Part shown: positions 50,848 through 59,568 of the stretch, piece by piece
Numbering within the stretch: position 1 is the first letter of the stretch
Layout: every line of letters starts with the position of its first letter
NCBI RefSeq assembly: GCF_015234275.1
Contig: NZ_JADGII010000001.1
Length of the DNA: 64,000 nucleotides
From: Prosthecochloris ethylica
GTDB lineage: Bacteria > Bacteroidota > Chlorobiia > Chlorobiales > Chlorobiaceae
Strand: one strand, 5' to 3'
Program-made: the position numbers and the translations under genes
Notes under the pieces: generated by a model
What the model saw: only the letters and a program-made list of their open reading frames with translations
Told to the model about the DNA's origin: nothing
Database searches by the model: none

Positions 50848-51927
50848 ATGATCTACAAAGTCATCAGCAAAGAGGAGTTCAGTCGTTTCGTCGACGCTCT
50901 TATCCGCGAGAACTGTTCCTACGGCCCCAGGGAGGTTGATACGGACCGTCACGGCAATCCCGTCTACCAGTTCAGGAGAGTCCACTCCGCAGATGAGGTC
51001 GCCTTCGACTACACCGCGACGCACTCGTCTGCCAAGCACCTGATGCTGCCCTACCGTGAAGAGCTTTCGCGCTTCCGTTTTTCCGACGGCGACTGGGAAC
51101 AGGATATCGAGTACAGGGTGGAGCCCAGGCTTCTCGTCGGATTGCGGCCCTGCGATATCAGCGCGCTGAACATTCTCGACGATGTGCTGCTGAACGGAAA
51201 ATTTCCTTCTCCATACTACCTCGCACAGAGAAAGAATACCTTTATCATCGGCATGGATCACCTTCCGCTGCCGGACTGTTTCTGCCAGTCACTGAACCAC
51301 CACACGGTCACCAAGGGGTTCAACCTGTTCTGTTCGGATATCGGCGACAGCTACTACCTGTCGGTCAATTCGTCGAAAGCACTGACGTACCTGAAGAATT
51401 TCGCTATCGGGGACCCGACCCACGAGGACGACTGCCGACTGATCGAACGCAGAAAGCTGATCAAGCAGAGCTTTCAGACCGAGGTCGAGGTTACCGGCCT
51501 GCCGAGCTTTCTCGATATCGAGTTCGATTCCCCTATCTGGCAGAAATGGGGCGACAAGTGTCTCAACTGCGGCACCTGCGCCATGGTCTGCCCGACCTGC
51601 TACTGTTACGACACCTCGGAACGCATCGACACGGACCTCGAGGGCGCATCGAGGCAGAAACAGCTCTACTCCTGCAACCTGGTCGATTTTGCCGAGGTTG
51701 CCGGCGGGCACAATTTCAGGCCGGGAAACGGCGACCGGCTCAAGTACCGCTACTACCATCACTACCGGGGATTTGCCGAAAACGCCAACCAGCAGATCTG
51801 CGTCGGCTGCAACCGGTGCGGCAGGGCATGCCTGGCCGATATCAACCCCAAAGATGTCATCAACGATCTCAGAATGGAGAAGGAATCATGCATGATATGC
51901 GTTTCACCATCCCCCCCCAGGACATAA
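50848..51927 (+). CDS. hydB: group 3b [NiFe] hydrogenase, beta subunit (HydB/HyhB type)
   Basis: 359 residues. The ATG at 50848 is chosen because it gives the family N-terminus MIYKVISKEEF; the frame is open to 50638. It carries two 4Fe-4S binding sites in the C-terminal third, CLNCGTCAMVCPTCYCYD near 235 and CVGCNRCGRACLADINP near 315, in the same arrangement as anaerobic sulfite reductase subunit A. In NAD(P)-coupled sulfhydrogenases this subunit passes electrons between the flavoprotein and the hydrogenase module. Other cysteines (GLRPCD, LPDCFCQS) fit the family. Its end overlaps the next gene by 40 bases. Confidence 0.92.
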   Translation: MIYKVISKEEFSRFVDALIRENCSYGPREVDTDRHGNPVYQFRRVHSADEVAFDYTATHSSAKHLMLPYREELSRFRFSDGDWEQDIEYRVEPRLLVGLRPCDISALNILDDVLLNGKFPSPYYLAQRKNTFIIGMDHLPLPDCFCQSLNHHTVTKGFNLFCSDIGDSYYLSVNSSKALTYLKNFAIGDPTHEDDCRLIERRKLIKQSFQTEVEVTGLPSFLDIEFDSPIWQKWGDKCLNCGTCAMVCPTCYCYDTSERIDTDLEGASRQKQLYSCNLVDFAEVAGGHNFRPGNGDRLKYRYYHHYRGFAENANQQICVGCNRCGRACLADINPKDVINDLRMEKESCMICVSPSPPRT

Positions 51928-52805
51928 ACAAGGAACATTTCGCCGAAGAGGTGGCTGATTTCAACCGAAAGTCGGCACTCATGCAGACCGACCGTGGCTA
52001 CAAGTGCAGGATCACCAATATCGTCGACCTGACCGGACAGGAGAAGCTGTTCCAGCTGCGCATTGTCAACCCGGAGGAGCGGCGCCTGTTCACGTTTCTG
52101 CCGGGCCAGTTCCTGATGCTCGAGGTGCCGGGATATGGCCAGATACCGATTTCGATTTCCAGTTCCACGAACAACCAGGAGTTTATCGAACTCTGCATCC
52201 GCCGGGCAGGACGCGTCACCAGCGCCCTGTTTCAGGCCGGAGAGGGGGCGATGGTGGCCATCAGAGGCCCGTTCGGCTCCTCGTTCCCGATGCACGAGAT
52301 GTCAGGCAGCAACGTGATCCTGGTCGCTGGCGGCCTCGGCATCGCACCGCTTCGCGCACCGCTGTACTGGATCAACGAGCACCGTGACCGCTACAGGAAC
52401 GTGCATCTGCTCTACGGCACGAAAGAACCGTCGCAGATGCTCTTCACCTACCAGTTCGAGGAGTGGAAAAAAGTCAACCATATCGATCTGCACACCATTG
52501 TCGAAGAACCGGGACCGCAGTGGGAAGGGCGAACAGGCATGATCACCGAACTGTTGCAGGATATCGATATCGATGCAGACAACACCTACGCGATCGTCTG
52601 CGGTCCGCCGGTCATGTTCAAATTCGTCTGCAACCGCCTGGAGAGGGAAGGCATCCCCATGAACCGGATGTTCGTGTCGCTCGAACGGCGCATGCACTGC
52701 GGTATGGGCAAATGCTGCCGCTGCATGGTGGGAACGACCTTCACCTGTGTCGACGGCCCGGTGTTCGATTACTGGTCGGTCATGAATCTTCAGGAAGCGA
52801 TTTAA
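51888..52805 (+). CDS. hydG: group 3b [NiFe] hydrogenase, gamma subunit (HydG/HyhG flavoprotein)
   Basis: 305 residues, starting at the ATG at 51888, with GAAGGA before it. The FAD domain is marked by PISISSSTNNQEF near 85 and the GQFLML strand; the NAD(P) domain by VAGGLGIAPLRAPLYW near 145 and LYGTKEPSQMLF. Near the C-terminus CGMGKCCRCMVGTTFTC is the [2Fe-2S] site of ferredoxin-NADP reductase-like subunits. It oxidises or reduces NAD(P)H for the hydrogenase. Part of the four-gene operon; the 40-base overlap with hydB suggests coupled translation. Confidence 0.92.
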   Translation: MHDMRFTIPPQDINKEHFAEEVADFNRKSALMQTDRGYKCRITNIVDLTGQEKLFQLRIVNPEERRLFTFLPGQFLMLEVPGYGQIPISISSSTNNQEFIELCIRRAGRVTSALFQAGEGAMVAIRGPFGSSFPMHEMSGSNVILVAGGLGIAPLRAPLYWINEHRDRYRNVHLLYGTKEPSQMLFTYQFEEWKKVNHIDLHTIVEEPGPQWEGRTGMITELLQDIDIDADNTYAIVCGPPVMFKFVCNRLEREGIPMNRMFVSLERRMHCGMGKCCRCMVGTTFTCVDGPVFDYWSVMNLQEAI

Positions 52806-52815
52806 GGAGGACTCT

Positions 52816-53580
52816 GTGCAACATCTCGGTTTCAGCACCAACAAACTGAAAATCGGCTCGTTCGATTTCACCTGCTGTGAAGGATGCCAGCTGCAGCTGG
52901 CCAACAAGGAAGAGACTCTGCCGGAATTTCTCGACCTGCTCGATATCCGCAACTTCCGCGAAATCTCCTCGGAACGCTTCGATGACTATGATATCGCGCT
53001 GGTTGAGGGCAGTATTTCACGAAGCGACGAGGTGGAGCGGCTGCAGGCCATCCGCAAGCAGGCCAAAATCCTGATCGCGTATGGCAGCTGTGCGTGTTTC
53101 GGCGGCGTCAACAGCCTGAAAAACCACTTTCCGCCCGACGAATGCGTGCACGAGGTTTACGGTGACAGCCCGGTCGAAACCCTGCCTGTCCGGAGGATAA
53201 GCGATGTCGTCAAGGTGGATTTCTCGATTCCCGGATGTCCGGTATCGAAGGACGAGGTCGAGCGCATTGTGGTCAGTATCGCGACGGGGGCGATGATCTC
53301 CCTGCCGAAGTACCCGGTGTGCGTGGAGTGCAAACAGCAGCTCAACACCTGCCTGTTCGATCTCGGCGAAGTCTGCCTGGGCCCCATCACCCGTGCAGGA
53401 TGCAACGCCGTGTGCACAACCGGCAAGACCGCGTGCCTCGGCTGCCGCGGCCCTGCCGAGGACATCAACTACCGCTCGTTCAGGGAGCTGGTGAAAGAGC
53501 ACGGCCTCAGCCTGGACGAGATGGAAGAGAAACTCAGATTTTACAACTGTTTCGAGGAATTCAGAGATGACGAAAGTTAA
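52816..53580 (+). CDS. hydD: group 3b [NiFe] hydrogenase, small subunit (HydD/HyhS)
   Basis: 254 residues from a GTG at 52816 that has AAGGAGGA in good position. No twin-arginine signal, so it is cytoplasmic. Iron-sulfur ligands are visible: proximal cluster motifs TCCEGCQ near 22, GSCACFGG near 95, PGCPVSKDEVE near 138, then further cysteines CVECKQQLNTC, EVCLGP, GCNAVC and CLGCRGP near 170-215. This set of cysteines fits three [4Fe-4S] clusters. The subunit pairs with hydA. Its last bases overlap the hydA start by 14. Confidence 0.93.
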   Translation: MQHLGFSTNKLKIGSFDFTCCEGCQLQLANKEETLPEFLDLLDIRNFREISSERFDDYDIALVEGSISRSDEVERLQAIRKQAKILIAYGSCACFGGVNSLKNHFPPDECVHEVYGDSPVETLPVRRISDVVKVDFSIPGCPVSKDEVERIVVSIATGAMISLPKYPVCVECKQQLNTCLFDLGEVCLGPITRAGCNAVCTTGKTACLGCRGPAEDINYRSFRELVKEHGLSLDEMEEKLRFYNCFEEFRDDES

Positions 53581-54844
53581 CTGCTCGATCGATGTTCACC
53601 ACCTGACAAGGGTAGAAGGGCACGGCAACATCCATATCGACATCAGGAACGGAGAGCTTGTCGACGCCAAATGGGCGGTTGTCGAAACTCCGCGTTTCTT
53701 CGAAGTGATGGTCAAGACAATGAGCCCCGCCCGCGTCCCGTTCCTGACATCGCGCATCTGCGGCATCTGTTCGATCAGCCACTCGCTCGCCAGCATCCGT
53801 TCACTCGAACGCGCGATGGAGATCTCCCCGCCGCCGGCAGCGGAAAAACTGAGGCTGCTTGCCATGCACGGCGAAACCCTGCAGAGCCATGCGCTGCACA
53901 TCTTCTTTCTGGCTGTACCGGATTTCGTCGACACGCCGAGCGTGATACCGCTTGTCGAATCACATCCCCACATCGTCCAGGCGGGGCTGCGCCTCAAAGC
54001 TGCAGGCAATGCGATCAGCGAGCTCGTTACCGGACGCTGTACCCACCCGGTCAGCCTGGTGCTCGGCGGTGTCAGCAAGGCACCCGACAAAGAAAAACTG
54101 GAAGCGCTGAGAGCGCAGCTCGACGCGGTACGCGCCGACCTCGACACCACGGAGGAATTCTGCTCGACACTCCAGATTCCGTCGTTCGTGCGCGAAACCG
54201 AGTTCGTATCGCTGAGAAACGGGAACACCTATCCGGCTATCGGCGGAGACCTGGTCTCGACCGACGGAGTTCGCCGCGATGAAAACGACTACCTGGCCAT
54301 GACCAACGAGTACAAGCCGGAGTTCACGACCACGAAATTCACCCGCCTCAGCCGCGGCTCGTTCGCTGCGGGAGCGCTGGCGCGTTTCAACAACAATGTC
54401 GACCTGCTGCGTCCGGAAGCGGTCAGCGTCGCACGGCAGTTCGGCCTGGAGCCGGTGAACCACAACCCGTTCATGAACAATATCGCCCAGCTGGTCGAAT
54501 GTGTTCACATCGTCCATGATGCGATCGATCTGATCGACGACCTGCTTGACGATCCGCTCAACGAGCTGAAGACACCGTGGAAGCCGAAAGAAGGTGCGGC
54601 AACCGGAGCCGTGGAAGCACCGAGGGGAATCCTCTACCACCACATGGAGGTCGACCGTCACGGCACGGTGTGCCGGGGAGACTGCATCATTCCCACCACC
54701 CAGAACAATGCCAATATCCATCACGACCTGGCGGCACTGGCCCGGCAGGCGGCGGATGAAGGTAAAGATGACCAGGAGATCCGGCAGCTGTGCGAAATGC
54801 TGGTAAGGGCCTATGACCCCTGCATCTCCTGCTCCGTCCACTGA
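53567..54844 (+). CDS. hydA: group 3b [NiFe] hydrogenase, large subunit (HydA/HyhL), no C-terminal tail
   Basis: 425 residues. The N-terminal metal motif is RICGICSISHSLAS (near 61) and the C-terminal one DPCISCSVH, together giving the four cysteines that hold the Ni-Fe centre. HLTRVEGHGNIHIDI near the start and the THPVSLVLGG segment near 158 fit the family. The chain ends exactly at the final histidine. In most homologues a short tail follows this histidine and is cut off by an endopeptidase after nickel insertion. Here none is encoded, so maturation by that cut would be unnecessary. The protein should reversibly oxidise H2 in the cytoplasm with NAD(P) as partner. Confidence 0.95.
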   Translation: MTKVNCSIDVHHLTRVEGHGNIHIDIRNGELVDAKWAVVETPRFFEVMVKTMSPARVPFLTSRICGICSISHSLASIRSLERAMEISPPPAAEKLRLLAMHGETLQSHALHIFFLAVPDFVDTPSVIPLVESHPHIVQAGLRLKAAGNAISELVTGRCTHPVSLVLGGVSKAPDKEKLEALRAQLDAVRADLDTTEEFCSTLQIPSFVRETEFVSLRNGNTYPAIGGDLVSTDGVRRDENDYLAMTNEYKPEFTTTKFTRLSRGSFAAGALARFNNNVDLLRPEAVSVARQFGLEPVNHNPFMNNIAQLVECVHIVHDAIDLIDDLLDDPLNELKTPWKPKEGAATGAVEAPRGILYHHMEVDRHGTVCRGDCIIPTTQNNANIHHDLAALARQAADEGKDDQEIRQLCEMLVRAYDPCISCSVH

Positions 54845-54865
54845 CCGGAAAACTCCACGGAAACA

Positions 54866-54910
54866 CAGAAAGCCCGTCATGTCTTCTTTCAGGCATGACG
54901 GGCTTCTGCT
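54866..54910 (+). terminator. bidirectional terminator after the hydrogenase operon
   Basis: AAGCCCGTCATG (54870-54881) pairs with CATGACGGGCTT (54894-54905). It lies between the convergent ends of hydA (+) and the FKBP gene (-), and a short pyrimidine-rich tail (CTGCTGTTCCTTCC) follows. Confidence 0.7.
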
Positions 54911-54936
54911 GTTCCTTCCGGGAAAAAGGATCAGAC

Positions 54937-55365
54937 TCAGACGATCTCGACCAGCTCGATCGAGAAGGTCAGATCCTGACCGGCAAGCGGATGATTGGCA
55001 TCGATGGTCACCGCGGTATCACTGACGTCCGTGACCAGCACGATCGCGTTCTGGCCGTTGGCCATGCTGACCTGCAGCTGCTGGCCGATAGTCACCTGGA
55101 GGTCCTGCGGCATGCGCTCGCGCGGAACCTCGGTCACGAGGTCCTGGCTGTGCTGCCCGTAGGCGTTGTCGGCTTCGATGGTGGTTTCGGTTTTCCCGCC
55201 CGGCTCCAGACCAACGACGGCCTGTTCGAATCCCGGAATCACGGCACCTTCACCGATCGTGAATTCCAGTGGTTCACGCTCGACCGACGAATCGAACACG
55301 CTGCCGTCGCCAAGCTTTCCAGTGTAATGTACTTTTACCTTATCTCCCTGTTTGGCTTCAGCCAT
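54937..55365 (-). CDS. FKBP-type peptidyl-prolyl isomerase (SlyD-like)
   Basis: 142 residues with VKVHYTGKLGDGSVFDSS near 10 (FKBP core), EGAVIPGFEQAVVGLEPGGK near 40 and the IF (insert-in-flap) region ADNAYGQHSQDLVTEVPRERMP at 65-90, the SlyD pattern. It lacks the histidine- and cysteine-rich C-terminal tail of E. coli SlyD, so metal binding for hydrogenase nickel delivery is not supported. GAGGAGGA stands before the ATG. Gene end lies next to the hydrogenase terminator; proximity to the hydrogenase genes is suggestive but may be chance. Confidence 0.92.
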   Translation of the reverse strand: MAEAKQGDKVKVHYTGKLGDGSVFDSSVEREPLEFTIGEGAVIPGFEQAVVGLEPGGKTETTIEADNAYGQHSQDLVTEVPRERMPQDLQVTIGQQLQVSMANGQNAIVLVTDVSDTAVTIDANHPLAGQDLTFSIELVEIV

Positions 55366-55640
55366 GAGATTTCCTCCTCTGATTTTCTTCCTGGTATGCG
55401 TCTGTCAATACAATCAACCATCACCAGACCAACACGTCAGGAAGCCCTGGATAACAATCGATTCCGAGCCGGTAAACTATGCAAAAAAATCCGGACATCA
55501 CACCCATAGATCGAAAACACGCCGGAAATGACGGAACCCCTCGTTTTTCAAGCAATAAAATCTTACTATATCTGCGCTTTGGAGACAAACGTCGTTACGC
55601 TCTCCTCAATCAGCAACACCTTATAAACTGATACGCTATC

Positions 55641-56336
55641 ATGAAAAAATTCATCTCCCTTCTCGCTGTTGCCGCCCTCATTACCGGCTGGTCGACACCA
55701 TCACAGGCAGGCAACCCGTATGCCTCCGCTAACATCGGTATCGCCTGGTTCAATGACATCGACGTGAACGAACCGTTCCTCGGCGGTCGAAGTCTGGAAA
55801 TGATGTCATCTGAAACACTGGCTGAATTCGACTCCGGCATCGCGTTCACCGCCGCACTGGGTTACGATTTCGGCGACACCCGTATCGAAGCTGAAATCGG
55901 CCACCAGGAAAATGATTTCACTGGCCAGGAAATCAATCATATCAATGGCATCAGTTCGAGCGAGGAAGTCATCATTGTCAAAGGGGCTCCTGAATCCAAT
56001 GACATGGGTGATTTTGCACTCACCACATTCATGCTCAATGGCTACTATGACATCCAGCCGTCAGCCAGCTCCGATGTCGAACTTTTTGTCACTGCAGGTA
56101 TAGGCGGGGTATTCTACAATATCGACGAGAACAGCTATGGTTACGAAAACACCCATACCGGTAGTACCTGGGCGTACCAGATCGGTGCAGGTGCCGCGTA
56201 CCCGGTCAGCGACGGACTCATGGTCGAAGGCCGCTACCGCTACATGAACACGGCTGAATTCAATGAAGGACCTGAGGACTGGGCTATCGACCTCTCCACC
56301 CACTCCATGCTTGTCGGTCTGCGCTACAATCTCTGA
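55641..56336 (+). CDS. small outer-membrane beta-barrel protein 3
   Basis: 231 residues starting MKKFISLLAVAALITGWSTP. The signal peptide is cut near AGNPYASANIG. The barrel has alternating-strand sequence with LFVTAGIGGVFYNIDENSYG, LMVEGRYRYMNTAEF and the C-terminal STHSMLVGLRYNL. It is the upstream member of a tandem pair with 56537-57220; the signal peptides and first strand (GIAWFND) are almost identical, the middle loops differ. A terminator follows. The 275 bases before it contain no gene. Confidence 0.87.
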   Translation: MKKFISLLAVAALITGWSTPSQAGNPYASANIGIAWFNDIDVNEPFLGGRSLEMMSSETLAEFDSGIAFTAALGYDFGDTRIEAEIGHQENDFTGQEINHINGISSSEEVIIVKGAPESNDMGDFALTTFMLNGYYDIQPSASSDVELFVTAGIGGVFYNIDENSYGYENTHTGSTWAYQIGAGAAYPVSDGLMVEGRYRYMNTAEFNEGPEDWAIDLSTHSMLVGLRYNL

Positions 56337-56411
56337 TCTTCTGCATGGAAGCATTGCAATCACAAAGAGGCCTGTTCGTCAGGCCTCTTTGCGTTTCACT
56401 TCGCCCGGGCC
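56315..56411. repeat. duplicated 97-base segment, copy 1
   Basis: Covers the end of barrel gene 3, its terminator and a remnant of an mscS-like 3' end. It matches 57199-57295 at 94 of 97 positions. Copy 2 is where the segment still codes for the true mscS C-terminus. Confidence 0.85.
56364..56390 (+). terminator. terminator after barrel gene 3
   Basis: AAAGAGGCCTG pairs with CAGGCCTCTTT around a five-base loop, with a G and TTTCAC after the stem. Same hairpin as at 57248-57274. Confidence 0.8.
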
Positions 56412-56536
56412 GGCACGCCGGAAAAGGTCCAGTGTCCGCGTATCAGAAAAAAAACGTATATTATGCCCCATGGTGGAAGAAAGTTGCAGCACGTTCTTTC
56501 ATCAGCAGCCTCCTATAACCTAACTGAACACATACC

Positions 56537-57220
56537 ATGAAAAAATTCATTTCACTGATGGCAGTGGCCGTCCTCCTTACCGGCTGGTCGACACCATCAC
56601 AGGCAGGCAACCCCTATGCATCCGCCAACATCGGTATCGCCTGGTTCAATGATCTTGAAGCAACTGAATCGGATTTCGATGACAGGGACTACTCTCTCGA
56701 AGTAATGCTGGACTCTGGCATCGCGTTTACAGGGGCCCTGGGCTATGACATGGGAGACACAAGAGCGGAACTGGAATTCGGCTACCAGAACAACGATGCC
56801 GCCTCAGCAGTGATTCTCGACAACGATGGAGACGTTGACGAAGGCCCTTGGAACTACGGCGGAGACATTTCCGTCACAACCCTGATGGTCAACGGCTACT
56901 ATGATATCGATCTGGCGGATTCAGGACTGGAACTCTTCCTGACTGCCGGCCTTGGCGGAGCATTTTACTCTTTCGATGACATCGGCGATGTAGATGACGA
57001 GGAATATCGCGGTTCAACCAATGGAAGCACTTGGGCTTATCAGCTCGGAGCAGGACTCTCGCTTCCTGTCAGCGACCAGCTCATGGTTGAGGGTCGTTAC
57101 CGTTATTTCAACACGGCAGAATTCACGACAGAGGATGATTTCGATGCATTCGACGACAATGCCATGAATATGGACATCGCCAGCCACTCCGTACTGATCG
57201 GTCTGCGCTACAATCTCTGA
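56537..57220 (+). CDS. small outer-membrane beta-barrel protein 4
   Basis: 227 residues; MKKFISLMAVAVLLTGWSTP signal, then NPYASANIGIAWFND as in barrel 3, showing tandem duplication. The middle is rich in aspartate and glutamate (DDIGDVDDEEYRG), possibly a calcium- or cation-binding loop. The barrel end is LMVEGRYRYFNTAEF and IASHSVLIGLRYNL. Most likely an 8-strand OMP. The gene ends 42 bases before the end of the convergent mscS gene, whose 3' end lies in the terminator hairpin. Confidence 0.87.
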   Translation: MKKFISLMAVAVLLTGWSTPSQAGNPYASANIGIAWFNDLEATESDFDDRDYSLEVMLDSGIAFTGALGYDMGDTRAELEFGYQNNDAASAVILDNDGDVDEGPWNYGGDISVTTLMVNGYYDIDLADSGLELFLTAGLGGAFYSFDDIGDVDDEEYRGSTNGSTWAYQLGAGLSLPVSDQLMVEGRYRYFNTAEFTTEDDFDAFDDNAMNMDIASHSVLIGLRYNL

Positions 57221-57295
57221 TCTCCTGCATGGAAGCATTGCAATCACAAAGAGGCCTGTTTTTCAGGCCTCTTTGCGTTTCACTTCGCCCGGGCC
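57199..57295. repeat. duplicated 97-base segment, copy 2
   Basis: Matches 56315-56411 at 94 of 97 positions. It includes the end of barrel gene 4, the hairpin 57248-57274 and the functional 3' end of the mscS gene (from 57263). Confidence 0.85.
57248..57274. terminator. terminator after barrel gene 4, overlapping the mscS stop
   Basis: AAAGAGGCCTG (57248-57258) pairs with CAGGCCTCTTT (57264-57274). The mscS TGA (complement of 57263-57265) lies inside the stem, so one hairpin may serve both convergent genes. Confidence 0.78.
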
Positions 57296-58342
57296 TGGCT
57301 CGAGCCTGATTTTCGGCAGGGATTCGGGTTGGGTGCTCTGGAGAAAGGCAAGCAGCCGTTCGCGCACGAGGCAGCGGAGGTCCCAGGCGTCTGAGGAGTT
57401 CGCGGCGCTTACCAGGGCACGAAGCTCCACACTGCGGTCGGTGGCCCCGGTCACCTGCAGGCCGGAAACGCGACGGTCCCACAGGGGTGTGGATTCCAGA
57501 ATGCGCTGCAGCTCGGAGCGCAGTGCATCGACATCTACCCGGTAATCGGCATGAAGATACACCGTACCGATCAGCTCGGCGGAGCTGCGGGTCCAGTTCT
57601 GGAACGGCTTGTCGAGAAAATGGCTGATGGGCACGACCAGGCGCCGCTGGTCCCAGATACGCACGACCACGTAGGTGAGCGTGATCTCTTCGATCCGCCC
57701 CCACTCGTTCTCGACAATCACCACATCGTCGATACGGATCGGCTGTGTCACCGCAATCTGGATACCGGCAATCAGCGTGGCAATACTTTTCTGCGCGGCA
57801 AAACCGAGAATGATACCGGCGACACCGGCCGAGGCAAGCACGCTGATACCGACCTGCCGCACAGCGTCGAAGGTCATCAGGGCGGCGGAGACCGCAATGA
57901 CGACGATGATGACATTGAGAATCTTGCGGATCAGCTCGAGGTGCGTGGTAACCCGGCGGGCCTCGAGATTGTTGATCTCACCGACTTCGTACCGCCCGAG
58001 TATCAGGCTGGAAAGCACCCGCAGGAGCCGCAGGGAGAGCCAGGCAAGAACGAGGATGAAGAGAATGACCAGCAGGTGGTTCGCCACAGACAGAAGCGGA
58101 GGCGAAACCGGCAGCGAGGGCAGGAACATCAGCATGACCACCAGAACAAGCGTTGTCCTGAACGGCACAAAGAGCAGTTCGAACGGCACGGAGAGCTGGC
58201 GGAGGGAACGGCGCAGGCGCCCGACAACCCGCTTGAGAAGCGGGCCGGAGAGCAGGTAGAGCAGGATGGCGGCTGCAAGAGCAAGCAGCGGAACCGCCAC
58301 CCGCATCACCTCAGGGTCCGATAACCAGGCAGAAGCATCCAT
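57263..58342 (-). CDS. MscS-family mechanosensitive channel, larger paralogue
   Basis: 359 residues from the ATG at 58342, which has GGAG six bases before it; a GTG at 58354 is less likely. About five hydrophobic segments (11-30, 48-68, 75-98, 130-152, 160-178) precede the MscS pore and beta domain: VLASAGVAGIILGFAAQKSIATLIAGIQIAVTQPIRIDDVVIV near 170. In this relative the pore helix is AGIILGFAAQ, which resembles the YbdG/YnaI-type rather than the classical MscS glycine pattern. The C-terminal tail is short and basic (GEVKRKEA). It probably gates on membrane tension. The final codons lie in the terminator. Confidence 0.9.
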   Translation of the reverse strand: MDASAWLSDPEVMRVAVPLLALAAAILLYLLSGPLLKRVVGRLRRSLRQLSVPFELLFVPFRTTLVLVVMLMFLPSLPVSPPLLSVANHLLVILFILVLAWLSLRLLRVLSSLILGRYEVGEINNLEARRVTTHLELIRKILNVIIVVIAVSAALMTFDAVRQVGISVLASAGVAGIILGFAAQKSIATLIAGIQIAVTQPIRIDDVVIVENEWGRIEEITLTYVVVRIWDQRRLVVPISHFLDKPFQNWTRSSAELIGTVYLHADYRVDVDALRSELQRILESTPLWDRRVSGLQVTGATDRSVELRALVSAANSSDAWDLRCLVRERLLAFLQSTQPESLPKIRLEPGPGEVKRKEA

Positions 58343-58377
58343 CATCATCTCCACGTGTCACATCCACGGCAGGATAC

Positions 58378-59568
58378 CTACAGGCTCTTCAGCCGCTCGC
58401 TCTCGCTTTTCGACCGCGACACGCAGTCCTCGATAGCCATGCCGCCGAAGTAGTTCCCGGTCAGCAGCAGGCTTTTGCCCCGGAGCATGCCGTCCATGGT
58501 CTCCAGCCACTCCTTGTGGCCGATCCGCAGGGACGGGACCGTGTTCTCCGTCTGGTAGACATGAGCGAACTTTGCCGCAGAGATCCCCAGAACCTCGGTA
58601 ATCCGTTTCATTTTACGCTCTTCGCTGAGGCCGGGCTTGAAGTGAAACGCAAAACCGCGGAATCGGTCATCAGGGACGACATCACGCGACACCGCTGAAA
58701 AGAAGATATCTTCAGGAGAGATCATGGCTGCCACCGGCTTGATTGGCAGATCGTTTTTCCGGACCACCACACCGATGGAATCGACCGAAGCCGCCTCGAG
58801 CTTCGCCAGGTGGCCCGACACGCCAGCATCGACAGGCTGCAGAAGTTTCGACGATACCCTGGACGGCACCGCGAGGGCGAGAGCCCCGGCAGAATAGGTA
58901 ACCCCGGCAGCTGTTGAAATTGCGTAACGACCGTCGAGCATCTCGATACCGGTCACCTCCTGTGACGTAAAGACGTTGATGCCCTTGCTCCTCGCTATCG
59001 CCTCGGCAACGGACTGCAATCCTTCCCTGAAGGTATAGTTCTTCAGTACCTCCTTGCGTTTCGGACGGGACTTAAACATCATGTCTGCCGGAAAGTCATC
59101 CGTCGGCTGCGACGGCACCGCGTTGAAAAAATGCCGGAGCACCTGGTCATAATTGCCCTTGCCGACGATCTGCGAATAGTACTCGCGGACCGTCAGCCCG
59201 TCTTTTTTGAGCGAAAAGATCTTCGGCACCGACTTCAGGGCCTCGAAAATATTGAGCGCCGACATGACCGAGAGTACCTTGCCGTCGCGATAGAGGCTGA
59301 ACGGCACCTTTTCGCGCGGAATCATGTTGTCGGTCATGTGGCAGGCATCAACGATATCCAGCAGGTTCTGGTAGGAGTTGTAACAGGTATGGGCCCCCAT
59401 TTCCAGCCAGAACCCGGCACCGTCTTCACTGAAGCGGTGTGAATTGAACGAGCCACCGACGCTGTCCCTTTTTTCCAGCAACGTGGTTTTCAGGCCCGAC
59501 GCCGCACAGTAAAACGCGAGGCTCAGACCACTGATCCCGCCGCCGACGATCACGATATCGCTCTTCAT
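58378..59568 (-). CDS. FAD-dependent protoporphyrinogen oxidase-like protein (HemY family)
   Basis: 396 residues with a typical amine-oxidase FAD fold: IVIVGGGISGLSLAFYCAASGLKTTLLEKRDSVGG at 4-38, a central substrate domain, and the C-terminal FAD motif LLLTGNYFGGMAIEDCVSRS near 370, which matches the GNYxGGxxxxDC end of protoporphyrinogen oxidases. It is somewhat shorter than classical HemY (about 460). In a phototroph that makes bacteriochlorophyll and haem the role as protoporphyrinogen IX oxidase fits, but a related phytoene-desaturase-type or amine oxidase cannot be excluded. AGGAAATCAACA precedes the ATG. Confidence 0.75.
   Translation of the reverse strand: MKSDIVIVGGGISGLSLAFYCAASGLKTTLLEKRDSVGGSFNSHRFSEDGAGFWLEMGAHTCYNSYQNLLDIVDACHMTDNMIPREKVPFSLYRDGKVLSVMSALNIFEALKSVPKIFSLKKDGLTVREYYSQIVGKGNYDQVLRHFFNAVPSQPTDDFPADMMFKSRPKRKEVLKNYTFREGLQSVAEAIARSKGINVFTSQEVTGIEMLDGRYAISTAAGVTYSAGALALAVPSRVSSKLLQPVDAGVSGHLAKLEAASVDSIGVVVRKNDLPIKPVAAMISPEDIFFSAVSRDVVPDDRFRGFAFHFKPGLSEERKMKRITEVLGISAAKFAHVYQTENTVPSLRIGHKEWLETMDGMLRGKSLLLTGNYFGGMAIEDCVSRSKSESERLKSL

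Noticed and set aside
54937..55365. SlyD as nickel chaperone for the hydrogenase
   Set aside because: The protein has the SlyD-like fold motifs but no histidine/cysteine-rich metal-binding tail.
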